Shown here one piece after another: positions 1-7,961 of a stretch of 64,000 bases of DNA (position 1 is the first letter of the stretch; each line of letters begins with the position of its first letter). Position numbers and translations under genes: made by a program. Below the pieces are notes generated by a model. That model was not told where the DNA came from. It saw nothing but the letters and a program-made list of their open reading frames with translations, and ran no database searches. Source of the stretch: Arthrobacter sp. SLBN-100 (lineage in GTDB: Bacteria; Actinomycetota; Actinomycetes; Actinomycetales; Micrococcaceae); contig NZ_VFMY01000001.1 in the NCBI RefSeq assembly GCF_006715305.1, positions 4,552,555 to 4,616,554 of the forward strand, written 5' to 3'.

Positions 1-161
1 CTTCCGGATGGACCGAGGAGTCCCGTAATTTGTCCGGGAGGAATAGCAAAATTAAGGCCCTGGAGGACGGGAACCCTGCCCCGCACCACCGTCAGGGCGC
101 TGGCCGCCACCGCGCCGCTCTGATCCTCTCCGGGCGCGCTTTCCGGTGCCGAACGGGACAA
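1..161 (-). CDS. ABC transporter ATP-binding protein, N-terminal part (partial, runs off window)
   Basis: The reverse strand encodes about 53 residues before the window edge. After a roughly 18-residue Ala/Ser-rich lead comes the first beta-strand region of an ABC ATPase (LTVVRGRVPVLQGLNFAIPP) and then GQITGLLGPSG, the beginning of a Walker A P-loop. The wording resembles ABC-2 / drug-efflux type ATPases that power a membrane partner; the substrate cannot be told. I chose TTG at 161-159 because GGAGG lies five bases upstream; a GTG further in (GTG GCG GCC) is the alternative. It has its own promoter and operator (208-257), so it probably starts a transcription unit running left out of the window. 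Confidence 0.75.
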   Translation of the reverse strand, partial: MSRSAPESAPGEDQSGAVAASALTVVRGRVPVLQGLNFAIPPGQITGLLGPSG

Positions 162-207
162 GGCCGCCTCCGCTGAACTGCAGGTGGTCGGGGCCGGGAA
201 GCCCGTA

Positions 208-227
208 AATTCATCACCTGATGAATT
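208..227. promoter_or_regulatory. Perfect 20-bp palindromic operator in front of the ABC transporter gene
   Basis: AATTCATCA-CC-TGATGAATT is a perfect 9-bp inverted repeat with a 2-bp spacer. On the minus strand it begins one base after the -10 hexamer of the predicted ABC-gene promoter, so it should cover the transcription start. That is the usual place for a repressor such as a GntR/FadR or TetR family protein. The cognate regulator is not in the window. The family guess is inference; the symmetry is seen directly. Confidence 0.7.
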
Positions 228-228
228 A

Positions 229-257
229 ACGCTATGCCTGCAACTATCCTTAATCAA
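229..257 (-). promoter_or_regulatory. Promoter of the ABC transporter ATPase gene
   Basis: On the minus strand TTGATT (257-252) and TAGCGT (234-229) are separated by exactly 17 bases, a good sigma-70/HrdB type promoter. The palindrome at 208-227 follows immediately. This predicts a 5' leader of about 60 bases before the TTG start. Confidence 0.55.
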
Positions 258-578
258 CAGACTTGGATGGAAAAGTACTTGATAAATGTGGGCGCTATCA
301 CTTAGGTTCGATCTAGCTGCGCTGGAGTGGCGTGGGCGGTCTCACCAGTCCTCACCAGTACTTGGGCGATAACGGCGTCGAGCCACGCCCGGGAGCGATG
401 ACCAGCCTCGAGGGGGGCCAGGGGCTTTGTTTTCCCGGGCGTGGCTCTACTGTGTCCGGAGGAGTCAAGAGTCATCCGGGGGAGTGGGGGCCAGGCGTCC
501 AGTGCCGGTAGATTAGTACCCAGACGAATTTGTCCGGCCCTGCTGATCCAGCACCTCCCCAGAAACGGATATCCACCC
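258..578. other. Intergenic region between the ABC gene and proS
   Basis: No convincing gene is seen in this stretch. It holds a 14-bp perfect inverted repeat (380-447) and a possible -10 hexamer TAGATT at 509-514 for proS. That would give a leader of roughly 60 bases. The proS start has only a weak Shine-Dalgarno sequence. Confidence 0.5.
380..447. repeat. 14-bp perfect inverted repeat with a 40-nt loop upstream of proS
   Basis: GAGCCACGCCCGGG at 380-393 is exactly complementary to CCCGGGCGTGGCTC at 434-447. The 40-nt loop contains a G-rich run. No T-tract follows on either strand, so it is not a textbook terminator. It could be a terminator-like structure, a regulatory leader hairpin, or the remnant of a mobile repeat. 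Confidence 0.6.
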
Positions 579-2390
579 GTGGTTACAAGACTGTCCCAGC
601 TTTTCCTGCGCACGCTGCGTGAAGATCCCGTCGACGCCGAGGTGGCCAGCCACCGGCTTCTGGTCCGTGCGGGCTACATTCGCCGCGCTGCCCCCGGGAT
701 CTACACCTGGCTTCCGCTGGGGCTCAGCGTCCTGCGCAAGGTAGAGGCCATCATCCGCGAGGAAATGGCGAATATCGGAGCGCAGGAAGTCCACTTCCCG
801 GCCCTCCTGCCGCGTGAACCCTACGAGGCCACCAACCGCTGGACAGAGTATGGCGAAGGCTTGTTCCGCCTCCAGGACCGCAAGGGCGCGGACTACCTGC
901 TGGCCCCCACGCACGAGGAAATGTTCACGCTGCTGGTCAAGGACCTTTACTCCTCCTACAAGGACCTCCCGCTCAGCCTGTACCAGATCCAGAACAAGTA
1001 CCGCGATGAGGCCCGCCCCCGGGCCGGCCTGCTGCGCGGGCGGGAGTTCATCATGAAGGACTCCTACTCCTTCGATGTCGACGACGCCGGCCTGGACGCC
1101 AGCTACGCTGCCCACCGCGGGGCCTACCTGCGCATCTTCGAGCGCCTCGGCCTGGAAGTCATCCCGGTCACCGCAACGGCGGGCGCCATGGGCGGGTCCA
1201 AGAGCGAAGAGTTCCTGCACCCGACGGATATCGGCGAGGACACCTTCGTCCGCTCCGCCGGCGGCTACGCAGCCAACGTTGAGGCCGTGACCACCGTTGC
1301 CCCGGCGGAAATCGACTTCACCGGCGCCCCCGCCGCCGAGGTGCTCGACACTCCGGATACCCCCACCATCGAAACGCTGGTGGCCGCAGCCAACCAGCTT
1401 GCACCCCGTTCGGAGGCTGACGGCGGTGCCTGGACCGGGGCGGATACCCTCAAGAACGTTGTCCTCGCCGTCACCCTGCCCACCGGGGAACGCCAGCTTG
1501 TGGTCATCGGCCTCCCGGGCGACCGCGGGGTGGACCTGAAGCGCGTCGAAGCCAACATCGGATCCTTCCTGCCCATCGGCGGCGAGATCGGACTGGAAGC
1601 CGCGAACGATGACGACCTCAAGAAGCAGCCGCTCATCGTCAAGGGCTACCTCGGCCCCGGCCTGACGCTGGACGAACTGCTGCTGGGCACCGAAAGCGCC
1701 ACAAACATCCTCTACCTGGTGGACCCCCGCATCGTCAGCGGCACCACCTGGATCACCGGCGCCAATGAAGCAGGCAAGCACGTGTTCGGCCTCGTGGCCG
1801 GCCGCGACTTCACCTGGGACGGCGTCATCGAATGCACCGACGTCCGCGAAGGCGACCCCGCCCCGGACGGCTCCGGACCCCTGGAAACAGCCCGCGGCAT
1901 TGAAATGGGCCACATCTTCCAGCTGGGCCGGAAGTACGCCGAAGCCCTGGAGCTGAAGGTCCTGGACCAGAACGGCAAGCAGGTCACGGTGACCATGGGT
2001 TCCTACGGTGTAGGCGTCACCCGCGCCGTGGCAGCACTGGCTGAATCCAACCATGACGGCAAGGGCCTGGTCTGGCCCCGCGCTGTGGCACCCGCAGACG
2101 TCCACGTGGTGGCAGTGGGCAAGGGCGAGGACATCTTCGCCACCGCCGAGCAGCTGGCAGCGGACCTTGAAGCCGCAGGCCTTGAGGTCCTTCTTGACGA
2201 CCGGCCCAAGGTCTCGCCGGGCGTCAAATTCGGCGACGCCGAACTCGTGGGCGTCCCCACCATCCTCGCCGTGGGCCGCGGCCTGGTGGACGGTGTGGTG
2301 GAAATCAAGGACCGCCGCAGCGGCGAAGCCGAGAATGTTGCCGTGGACAAGGCAGTTGACTACGTGGTCAACGCCGTCCGCGCCTCCTGA
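579..2390 (+). CDS. proS: Proline--tRNA ligase
   Basis: Class II prolyl-tRNA synthetase of the bacterial type, charging tRNA(Pro) with proline. The GTG start gives 603 residues. It opens with a lead typical of actinobacterial ProS ([13 protein letters not shown], then [20 protein letters not shown]). Class II motif 2 is visible ([23 protein letters not shown] broken across residues near 150-170) and motif 3 near [14 protein letters not shown]. An editing/insertion domain lies between motifs 2 and 3, and a C-terminal anticodon-binding domain follows. An in-frame ATG at 441 would add 46 residues unlike the family, so it was not used. The TSUP permease gene follows after 8 bases. Confidence 0.96.
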   Translation: MVTRLSQLFLRTLREDPVDAEVASHRLLVRAGYIRRAAPGIYTWLPLGLSVLRKVEAIIREEMANIGAQEVHFPALLPREPYEATNRWTEYGEGLFRLQDRKGADYLLAPTHEEMFTLLVKDLYSSYKDLPLSLYQIQNKYRDEARPRAGLLRGREFIMKDSYSFDVDDAGLDASYAAHRGAYLRIFERLGLEVIPVTATAGAMGGSKSEEFLHPTDIGEDTFVRSAGGYAANVEAVTTVAPAEIDFTGAPAAEVLDTPDTPTIETLVAAANQLAPRSEADGGAWTGADTLKNVVLAVTLPTGERQLVVIGLPGDRGVDLKRVEANIGSFLPIGGEIGLEAANDDDLKKQPLIVKGYLGPGLTLDELLLGTESATNILYLVDPRIVSGTTWITGANEAGKHVFGLVAGRDFTWDGVIECTDVREGDPAPDGSGPLETARGIEMGHIFQLGRKYAEALELKVLDQNGKQVTVTMGSYGVGVTRAVAALAESNHDGKGLVWPRAVAPADVHVVAVGKGEDIFATAEQLAADLEAAGLEVLLDDRPKVSPGVKFGDAELVGVPTILAVGRGLVDGVVEIKDRRSGEAENVAVDKAVDYVVNAVRAS

Positions 2391-2398
2391 TCCTGGGA

Positions 2399-3202
2399 GT
2401 GCTCCCGGGGATTGAGTCCATCCAGCTCACCACGCTGGTCCTGATCGTGGTGGCCGGTTTCGCAGCGGGCTGGGTGGATGCCGTGGTGGGTGGGGGCGGG
2501 CTGATCCAGCTCCCCGCCCTGCTGCTGGTGCCTGGCATCACTCCCGTCCAGGCGCTGGCAACGAACAAGATGGGGTCCATTTTTGGTACCGCCACCAGCG
2601 CCGTCACGTATTACCGGCGGGTGGGACCGGACCTCCGGACCGCGGTGCCAATGGCAGTCATTGCCCTGGCCGGCAGTTTCGGTGGCGCTGTGCTTGCCGC
2701 CGCCTTGCCGTCCAGCGTCTTCAAACCCATCATCGTCGCCGCACTCGTGGCAGTGGCACTCTTCACGGCGCTGAGACCGGACGCCGGCCACATCACCGCG
2801 CTGCGGCACGAGGGCCACAAACACTATGTGGTGGCCTGCCTCATCGGCGCTGTGATCGGCTTCTATGACGGCCTTATTGGCCCGGGGACCGGTTCCTTCC
2901 TGGTCATCGCCCTGGTCTCGGCGATGGGGTACGCGTTCCTGGAAGCCAGTGCCAAGGCGAAGATCGTGAATATGGCAACCAACGCCGGCGCACTGCTGTT
3001 CTTCCTGCCGCACGGCTCCATCCTGTGGGCCCTGGGCCTGCTGCTCGGCGCAGCCAATATGGCCGGCGGATACCTTGGGGCACGGACGGCAGTGGCGCAG
3101 GGCAGCAGGTTTGTCCGCGTCGTCTTCCTCGTGGTGGTAGCTGCCCTCATCATCAAACTCGGCTTTGACGTCTGGCAGGAAAATTTCACCGGCCAGGGGT
3201 AA
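2399..3202 (+). CDS. TSUP (TauE/SafE) family membrane permease
   Basis: A 267-residue integral membrane protein with about seven to eight hydrophobic segments. It carries the TSUP signatures: GWVDAVVGGGGLIQLPALLL near the N-terminus and GFYDGLIGPGTGSFL in the repeated second half. Both halves also show the conserved region ATNKMGSIFGT / KIVNMATNAGAL. The family moves sulfite, sulfonates or other small organic anions across the cytoplasmic membrane; the substrate here is unknown. The GTG start lies 8 bases after the proS stop without a clear Shine-Dalgarno, so translation is probably coupled to proS. The long antisense frame over this gene is a composition shadow. Confidence 0.88.
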   Translation: MLPGIESIQLTTLVLIVVAGFAAGWVDAVVGGGGLIQLPALLLVPGITPVQALATNKMGSIFGTATSAVTYYRRVGPDLRTAVPMAVIALAGSFGGAVLAAALPSSVFKPIIVAALVAVALFTALRPDAGHITALRHEGHKHYVVACLIGAVIGFYDGLIGPGTGSFLVIALVSAMGYAFLEASAKAKIVNMATNAGALLFFLPHGSILWALGLLLGAANMAGGYLGARTAVAQGSRFVRVVFLVVVAALIIKLGFDVWQENFTGQG

Positions 3203-3279
3203 GACGCGGCCAGGTAACCACACCAAATGCAGCGCGCACCAGGGGAGGCCAAGGCCTCGTGGCGGTGAGCGGCCGGGCG

Positions 3280-3285
3280 TAGCAT
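3280..3285 (+). promoter_or_regulatory. Predicted -10 element (TAGCAT) for a leaderless decarboxylase mRNA
   Basis: TAGCAT ends six bases before the ATG at 3292, which would place the transcription start at or next to the start codon. No Shine-Dalgarno is present, which agrees with a leaderless mRNA. The pattern recurs at about sixteen genes in this window. Confidence 0.45.
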
Positions 3286-3291
3286 GCAGGT

Positions 3292-4683
3292 ATGCCACAC
3301 GGTGACGATGAGTACGCCAGTGCTTTATCCGCAGCGGCGGGTCATGTCACCGCGTGGCTTCGCAGCCTTCCTGACCGGCACGTCGGCCCCCGCCTGCCGG
3401 CCCAGGACCTCACCGGGGCGTTCGGCGGGCCGTTGCCAACCTCCGGCATGCCCGCGGCAGACGTCGTCGACCTCCTGGCCCGGACAGCCGAGCCCGGGCT
3501 TATGGCGATGCCGTCCGGCCGCTTCTTCGGTTGGGTCATAGGCGGGACTTTGCCCGCAGCCCTCGCCTCTGACTGGCTGGTGAGCGCCTGGGACCAGAAC
3601 GCATGCCTTCGCTACGCCACCCCCGCCATGGCAGCGGTGGAGGAAAGTGCCGGAACCTGGCTGCTTGAACTGCTGGGGCTTCCCGCCGGGTCCGACGTCG
3701 GCTTCGTCACCGGAGCCACGATGGCCAACTTCACCGGGCTGGCAGCCGGGCGCTGGCGGCTTCTCGCTGACGCCGGCTGCGACCTTGACCGTGACGGGTT
3801 GAGTGGCGCTCCCCGCGTCCGATGCTTCGTTGGCAGGGAGCGGCACGACGCCGTCGACCTCGGCCTCCGGTATCTCGGGCTGGGCAGGCCCGTGAGGGTG
3901 GATGCCGATGACCAGGGACGTCTGATTCCCGGAGCCTTGGAAGCTGCACTGGCTGAAGGCACCGGGCCGGCCCTCGTCTGCCTGCAGGCAGGGAACCTCC
4001 ATTCCGGCGCCTTTGATCCATTCCCTGACGCCATCCGCATCGCCCGGAAGCACGGCGCCTGGGTCCACGTCGACGGCGCTTTCGGCCTCTGGGCGGCCGC
4101 GGCCCCGGGCCTGCGCCATCTGACGCGCGGCTACGAAGACGCCGATTCGTGGGGGACCGACGCGCACAAGACCCTGAACGTTCCCTACGACTGCGGCATC
4201 GCGATCGTGCGGGACGCGTCCGCCCTCCGGTCCGCGATGGGCCTGCACACCAGCTACCTCATCCAGGACGCCGAAGGGCCGGGAGACCCGTTTGAGAAAG
4301 TTCCCGAGCTGTCACGCCGGGCCCGGGGCGTGCCGGTGTGGGCGGCACTGAAGAGCCTGGGCCGCGACGGCGTGGCAGCCCAGGTGCAGGGGTTGGCGGC
4401 CGCCGCCTCGGCGATCGCGGCAGGGCTGGCGGAGTTGGACGGAGTGGAGGTGCTGAACGACGTCGAGTACACCCAGGTGAGCGTGGCGTTCGGCGACGAC
4501 GCCACCACCCGCGCTGTCACAGCCCGGATTATCGAGGACGGCAGGGTGTGGATGTCCGGCTCCCGATGGCGCGACCGGGACATCCTGCGGGTGTCCGTAA
4601 GTAACTGGCAGACAGCGGAGGACGAGGTGGCCACTGCCGTTGCTGCCGTCGGTTCCGCCCTTGCTGCAGTGCGGGGTGCTTGA
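3292..4683 (+). CDS. PLP-dependent group II (aromatic amino acid type) decarboxylase family protein
   Basis: A 463-residue fold-type I PLP enzyme. The PLP lysine is K293 in GTDAHKTLNVPYDCG. The acidic residue contacting the pyridine nitrogen lies in VHVDGAFGLWA, and the PLP phosphate-binding region is GFVTGATMANFTGLA. The family includes aromatic L-amino acid, glutamate, diaminobutyrate and tyrosine decarboxylases, and some members are aldehyde-forming or lyase-like. The sequence alone does not fix the substrate. The ATG at 3292 has no Shine-Dalgarno but a TAGCAT -10 hexamer six bases upstream, so the mRNA may be leaderless. The gene is convergent with the kinase gene that follows, only 14 bases apart. 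Confidence 0.85.
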   Translation: MPHGDDEYASALSAAAGHVTAWLRSLPDRHVGPRLPAQDLTGAFGGPLPTSGMPAADVVDLLARTAEPGLMAMPSGRFFGWVIGGTLPAALASDWLVSAWDQNACLRYATPAMAAVEESAGTWLLELLGLPAGSDVGFVTGATMANFTGLAAGRWRLLADAGCDLDRDGLSGAPRVRCFVGRERHDAVDLGLRYLGLGRPVRVDADDQGRLIPGALEAALAEGTGPALVCLQAGNLHSGAFDPFPDAIRIARKHGAWVHVDGAFGLWAAAAPGLRHLTRGYEDADSWGTDAHKTLNVPYDCGIAIVRDASALRSAMGLHTSYLIQDAEGPGDPFEKVPELSRRARGVPVWAALKSLGRDGVAAQVQGLAAAASAIAAGLAELDGVEVLNDVEYTQVSVAFGDDATTRAVTARIIEDGRVWMSGSRWRDRDILRVSVSNWQTAEDEVATAVAAVGSALAAVRGA

Positions 4684-4697
4684 TCAACTGAAGGATT

Positions 4698-5735
4698 TCA
4701 GCGGACGCCCGCGGCCTCGCCGGGCTCCGGCAGGCGGTGGGCCGGGGGAAGCCCGTCCAGGGTCCTGCCGGCGAGCGTGCTGGCCACCCAAAGGGAGCGG
4801 GCCAGGTCGCCTCCATGGTCCGGCTTGCCCGCATATCCCAAGGCGTTTGCCACTTCCCGGGCGATTCCCCACTGCCGGGCTACGTCCGGGTCCAGGCCCG
4901 CCGCAGAGCTGAACTCGGCGCAGCGCCCGCGCAGACCGGCGGCAGGGTGGTCCAACGGCAAATCGGACAGGCGGTTCCACAGCAGCGGCGCCACGGCAAA
5001 CTCCGGCTCCCCGATCATCGGCTGGGGATCGATGGCGGCGTAAGCGGCCGTCGGACATCCAGAGGCTGAAGTGGCCGGCCGTGCCAGGACGTTGAGGTAG
5101 TGCAGGTCCGTGTGGACCAGGGCATCGCGCGCCGAACGCCGTCCCACCGCACCCCGGGTCTGGCACACCTCCAGGGCGGCCTCGAGGAGCCACCGGGGGA
5201 AGGGGCGCCCCAGCTGTTCCCAGTCCGCAGGCAAGTCATCGCTCCATTGCTCCGCCCGTGCGGCGATGTGCTCGAACTCAAACCACTGTGGCCGGTCATC
5301 GGGGGTAAGGCTAAGCTGCCGCACCAGGCCAGCCCAGACCACCACGGCGTCTTCCATGGGCACGGTGGTGAGCGAGCGTTCGCCGTCGAGCCGTTCCAGG
5401 AGCATGGCGCAGGTGCCGGCGTCGGAGGCGAGCAGCGCTACCGCACCCCGGCCCTGCCAGAGGGCCAGGGCGTGCCGCTCAACCCGGGCTTCGTCGTGCG
5501 GAAAGGCGATTTTGAGGGCAGCCGGGGCCCCGTCCTGCTGCCGCACCGGGATGACTATTGCGCCGTGGCCGTTCCAGGGCAGCGCCCCGGGGAGCAGGTC
5601 CGGGGTTAGCTGCCAGTTCTCCAGGCGGCCCTGGATGAGGTCCGGCAGGGACGCGAGCCATGCGCGCCCGGCACTGCTGCGGGTGTAACGGGCAGTGAGG
5701 TCCGGAGGGATGGGTACTACCGCTGGCTGGCTCAT
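4698..5735 (-). CDS. Aminoglycoside phosphotransferase family protein, APH(6)/streptomycin kinase-like
   Basis: A 345-residue kinase of the aminoglycoside/hydroxyurea phosphotransferase family. The catalytic loop is LVHTDLHYLNVLA and the metal-binding segment is AAIDPQPMIGEPEFAVAPLL, both characteristic of the APH(6) branch. An N-terminal lobe lysine appears in PAALKIAFP. Known members phosphorylate streptomycin or hydroxyurea with ATP, but many chromosomal actinobacterial copies have no proven resistance role, so resistance is inference only. The ATG lies seven bases after a TAGGCT hexamer (minus strand 5748-5743), predicting a leaderless transcript. Its 3' end faces the decarboxylase gene. 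Confidence 0.85.
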   Translation of the reverse strand: MSQPAVVPIPPDLTARYTRSSAGRAWLASLPDLIQGRLENWQLTPDLLPGALPWNGHGAIVIPVRQQDGAPAALKIAFPHDEARVERHALALWQGRGAVALLASDAGTCAMLLERLDGERSLTTVPMEDAVVVWAGLVRQLSLTPDDRPQWFEFEHIAARAEQWSDDLPADWEQLGRPFPRWLLEAALEVCQTRGAVGRRSARDALVHTDLHYLNVLARPATSASGCPTAAYAAIDPQPMIGEPEFAVAPLLWNRLSDLPLDHPAAGLRGRCAEFSSAAGLDPDVARQWGIAREVANALGYAGKPDHGGDLARSLWVASTLAGRTLDGLPPAHRLPEPGEAAGVR

Positions 5736-5742
5736 CAGTCCC

Positions 5743-5748
5743 AGCCTA
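5743..5748 (-). promoter_or_regulatory. Predicted -10 element (TAGGCT) for the APH-like kinase
   Basis: On the minus strand TAGGCT is followed by seven bases and then the ATG. This is the leaderless-type arrangement seen repeatedly in the window. Confidence 0.45.
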
Positions 5749-5782
5749 AGTCCATGGGAGCGGCCCGTACCGCAGGCCCCTT

Positions 5783-6511
5783 TCAGACCACGCCCGTGGC
5801 CCCCAGCAGGTTGCCGATGGTGAAGGTGGCGGCGAGGGCAAGTGCTCCGCCCACCACCACCCGGACGGCAGCCCGGAACCTGGAACCGCCGCCGATCCAG
5901 GCACCCACTGCTCCCGTCAGTGCCAATGCCAGGAGCACTGCTACGAAGGTGACCGGAACCCGGACTTCCGCCGACGGGAGAAGGATGGCCAGCATGGGCA
6001 GCGTTGCCCCGATCACGAAGGCCACCGCCGAGGCAAAAGCGGCATGCCAGGGGCTGACGATATCGTCCTCGTCAATGTTGAGCTCAGCGGAAAGGTGTGC
6101 CGCGAGGGCGTCGTGCGCGGTCAGCTCCGCCGCCACTTGTCCGGCCGTTTCCTCGCTGAGGCCCTTGGCCTGGTAGATCGCTGTGAGTTCTGCCAGTTCC
6201 ACTTCAGGTTCTTCGGCCAGCTCACGCCGTTCCTTTTCGATCAGCGCTTTTTGGCTGTCGCTTTGGCTGCTGACCGAGACGTACTCGCCAAGCGCCATGG
6301 ACACGGCGCCACCCACCAGCCCGGCTGCTCCTGCCGCAAGGATCGGGCCGGACGCGGAAGTTGCTCCGGCGACGCCCACCACGATAGCGGCCACGGACAC
6401 AATCCCGTCGTTGGCGCCCAGGACGCCGGCGCGCAGCCAGTTCAGGCGATGCGCCAGGTCGTTGCGGTGGGGTTCGTTGTCATGGAAGGAGGATGCGCCC
6501 GCGGTGTCCAT
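5783..6511 (-). CDS. VIT1/CCC1 family transporter
   Basis: A 242-residue membrane protein of the vacuolar iron transporter (VIT) family, which exports Fe2+ or Mn2+ from the cytoplasm. The first membrane segment holds the family motif LRAGVLGANDGIVS. GGAVSMALGEYVSVSSQSD follows, then a Glu-rich cytoplasmic metal-binding segment (LIEKERRELAEEPEVELAEL) and three further hydrophobic helices. ATG at 6511 was chosen because the upstream in-frame ATG at 6550 adds an atypical stretch; GTAGGG precedes the chosen start. Its 5' side is the hairpin-repeat cluster, beyond which lies a ferritin-like gene, so iron handling is a plausible shared theme (inference). Confidence 0.88.
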   Translation of the reverse strand: MDTAGASSFHDNEPHRNDLAHRLNWLRAGVLGANDGIVSVAAIVVGVAGATSASGPILAAGAAGLVGGAVSMALGEYVSVSSQSDSQKALIEKERRELAEEPEVELAELTAIYQAKGLSEETAGQVAAELTAHDALAAHLSAELNIDEDDIVSPWHAAFASAVAFVIGATLPMLAILLPSAEVRVPVTFVAVLLALALTGAVGAWIGGGSRFRAAVRVVVGGALALAATFTIGNLLGATGVV

Positions 6512-6594
6512 CCCTACAGCAAACCATCCGGCGCCCCGGTCTGCCAGCACCGGGGGAGAAAGCGAAATCGTTCCTTGTGCCGGGGGACGCGCGC

Positions 6595-6736
6595 CCCATC
6601 ACTGGGGCAGTTGCGGAAGCTGCCCCTCGTCCAGGCGGGACGCCGAGTGCCATCACGAAGTGCGGAAGCTGCCCCTCACCCAGGAGAACGACGTGACCCA
6701 TCACTGGGGCAGTTGCGGAAGCTGCCCCTCGTCCAG
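6595..6736. repeat. Cluster of three hairpin-forming repeats (two identical 40-bp copies and one degenerate copy)
   Basis: A 40-bp unit at 6595-6634 is repeated without change at 6697-6736, and a diverged copy lies between them at about 6649-6684. Each perfect copy contains the inverted repeat GGGGCAG-N9-CTGCCCC. The spacing is about 51 bp, so the units are dispersed-tandem and REP/BIME-like. The right-hand copy runs into the coding region of the DUF4439 gene and supplies its last residues and stop codon. Confidence 0.75.
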
Positions 6737-7873
6737 CACAAGGCCCGGTAGCGGATTCGTGCCGGCGCCCCAATGCTGTGCGCGTCGCGCTGCTGCCTGG
6801 AGGGCCGACAGGGCCCAGGTCCGGGTGGCCCCGTCAGCCAGCGCCACAACGTCACCGTAGGACGGCAAGGTGTCAGCTTCCAGGCCGGCAAGTCCGGCCG
6901 CGGGAGCCCCGAGGAACCCCGGGTCCAGGACGTACCCGGGTGGTTGCGGTGGCAGCGTCCCGCACTTCACCAGCGCATACTCTTCGGCCTGTGCGGCCAG
7001 CTCCTGGTGCTGCGCCAGGAATTCCGACGCCGGGCCGGCGGCTTCCGGAGGAAGGCGGCTGAGCGCTGCCTGGTAGCCGTACACGGTCTCCAGTTCAGCG
7101 CCAGCGGCTGTGACGAGGGCGGTCCCCAACCTGGCGCCTGCAGCCGGAGGGGTGGCCGGGCATGCGGAGGCTGGCGGCTCCATCTCTTGCAGCTTTGTCT
7201 CTTGGGGCTCTGTCTCTCGGGACTCCGCCGCTTGGGCCTGTGCTTCCTGGCCCCGTGCAGCTTCTTGGCCCGGTGCGTCGGGCGCCCCAAGCCGTTCGGC
7301 TGCAAGGAGTTGTGCCGTTCCGGCGCCGGCCAGCAGCCGTGCCATTCCGCCGTCGGCCGTTTCTGCGTCCTTGAGGCGTTGCCGGCCGCTGGCGGCGAGG
7401 TCTGCTGCGAATTCCGCCACTGTTGCCTTGGCAGCGGAACTCGAGGCAGGAGCACCGGGGGATGGGGGAGCGGCAGAGGGGCGAACCCCCGCTGACGAGG
7501 GTGACACTGTGGCCGATTCTGTTGGGCCGGGGGAGGCTGCATTTCGGTGCAGCAGCAGCGCCCGGGCCTGGATGGTCAGCAACGTCACAACCTCGTCAAT
7601 AGCGTCCCCCGCCGGAGCGCCGGCCGCACCGCCCATTCCGGAAGCGGCCAGTTCCTGCCCGGCGGAACGCAGTTCCAGGGCCTCCTCCAGCGCGGCTGCC
7701 CGGGCCCGTTCGGAGAAGGGTGGTTCCGCAGGAGCAGGCGGTTCAGGCGGGATCAGGGCGAAACCCAAGCTGAGGACAAGAAGGGCCGCGAGCGAAAAAA
7801 CGGCGTACCGGAAATAGCGCATCCGCGGGCGGTTTTCCTGGTTGTCGTCTTTCACAACAGACCATGGTGTCAT
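6701..7873 (-). CDS. DUF4439 ferritin-like domain protein, membrane-anchored
   Basis: Up to 390 residues. An N-terminal membrane or signal-anchor segment (YAVFSLAALLVLSLGFALI) is followed by a Pro/Ala/Glu-rich linker. The C-terminal DUF4439 ferritin-like helical domain (about residues 250-375; AELETVYGYQAALSRLP, LAQHQELAAQAEEYALV, DGATRTWALSALQAAARRA) ends the fold. The family is structurally ferritin-like, but metal chemistry is unproven. The last residues (DEGQLPQLPQ) and the stop codon are encoded by the hairpin repeat at 6697-6736, an unusual 3' end. The start is unsure: ATG at 7873, an internal GTG, or ATG at 7822, none with a clear Shine-Dalgarno. It is divergent from rimP. Confidence 0.75.
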   Translation of the reverse strand: MTPWSVVKDDNQENRPRMRYFRYAVFSLAALLVLSLGFALIPPEPPAPAEPPFSERARAAALEEALELRSAGQELAASGMGGAAGAPAGDAIDEVVTLLTIQARALLLHRNAASPGPTESATVSPSSAGVRPSAAPPSPGAPASSSAAKATVAEFAADLAASGRQRLKDAETADGGMARLLAGAGTAQLLAAERLGAPDAPGQEAARGQEAQAQAAESRETEPQETKLQEMEPPASACPATPPAAGARLGTALVTAAGAELETVYGYQAALSRLPPEAAGPASEFLAQHQELAAQAEEYALVKCGTLPPQPPGYVLDPGFLGAPAAGLAGLEADTLPSYGDVVALADGATRTWALSALQAAARRAQHWGAGTNPLPGLVLDEGQLPQLPQ

Positions 7874-7961
7874 GTCGAGGGGGAATCGCCGTGCACCAAT
7901 GAACCAGTAAAATAGCTACGCTAGTACACACAACATCATCTATAGGGAGGCGGCCGGCATC

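Noticed and set aside
258..578. T-box leader for proS
   Set aside because: No T-box core sequence or specifier-loop architecture could be made out; only one inverted repeat is present.
302..613. 103-codon minus-strand frame upstream of proS
   Set aside because: No homology is recognised and it overlaps the proS start; the C-terminal part could be a gene remnant but cannot be supported.
513..2105. 530-codon open frame antisense to proS
   Set aside because: Shadow frame of a highly conserved gene, with no recognisable domain.
6595..6736. CRISPR array
   Set aside because: Only three units, one degenerate, with hairpins and no regular unique spacers or cas genes; a REP-like repeat fits better.
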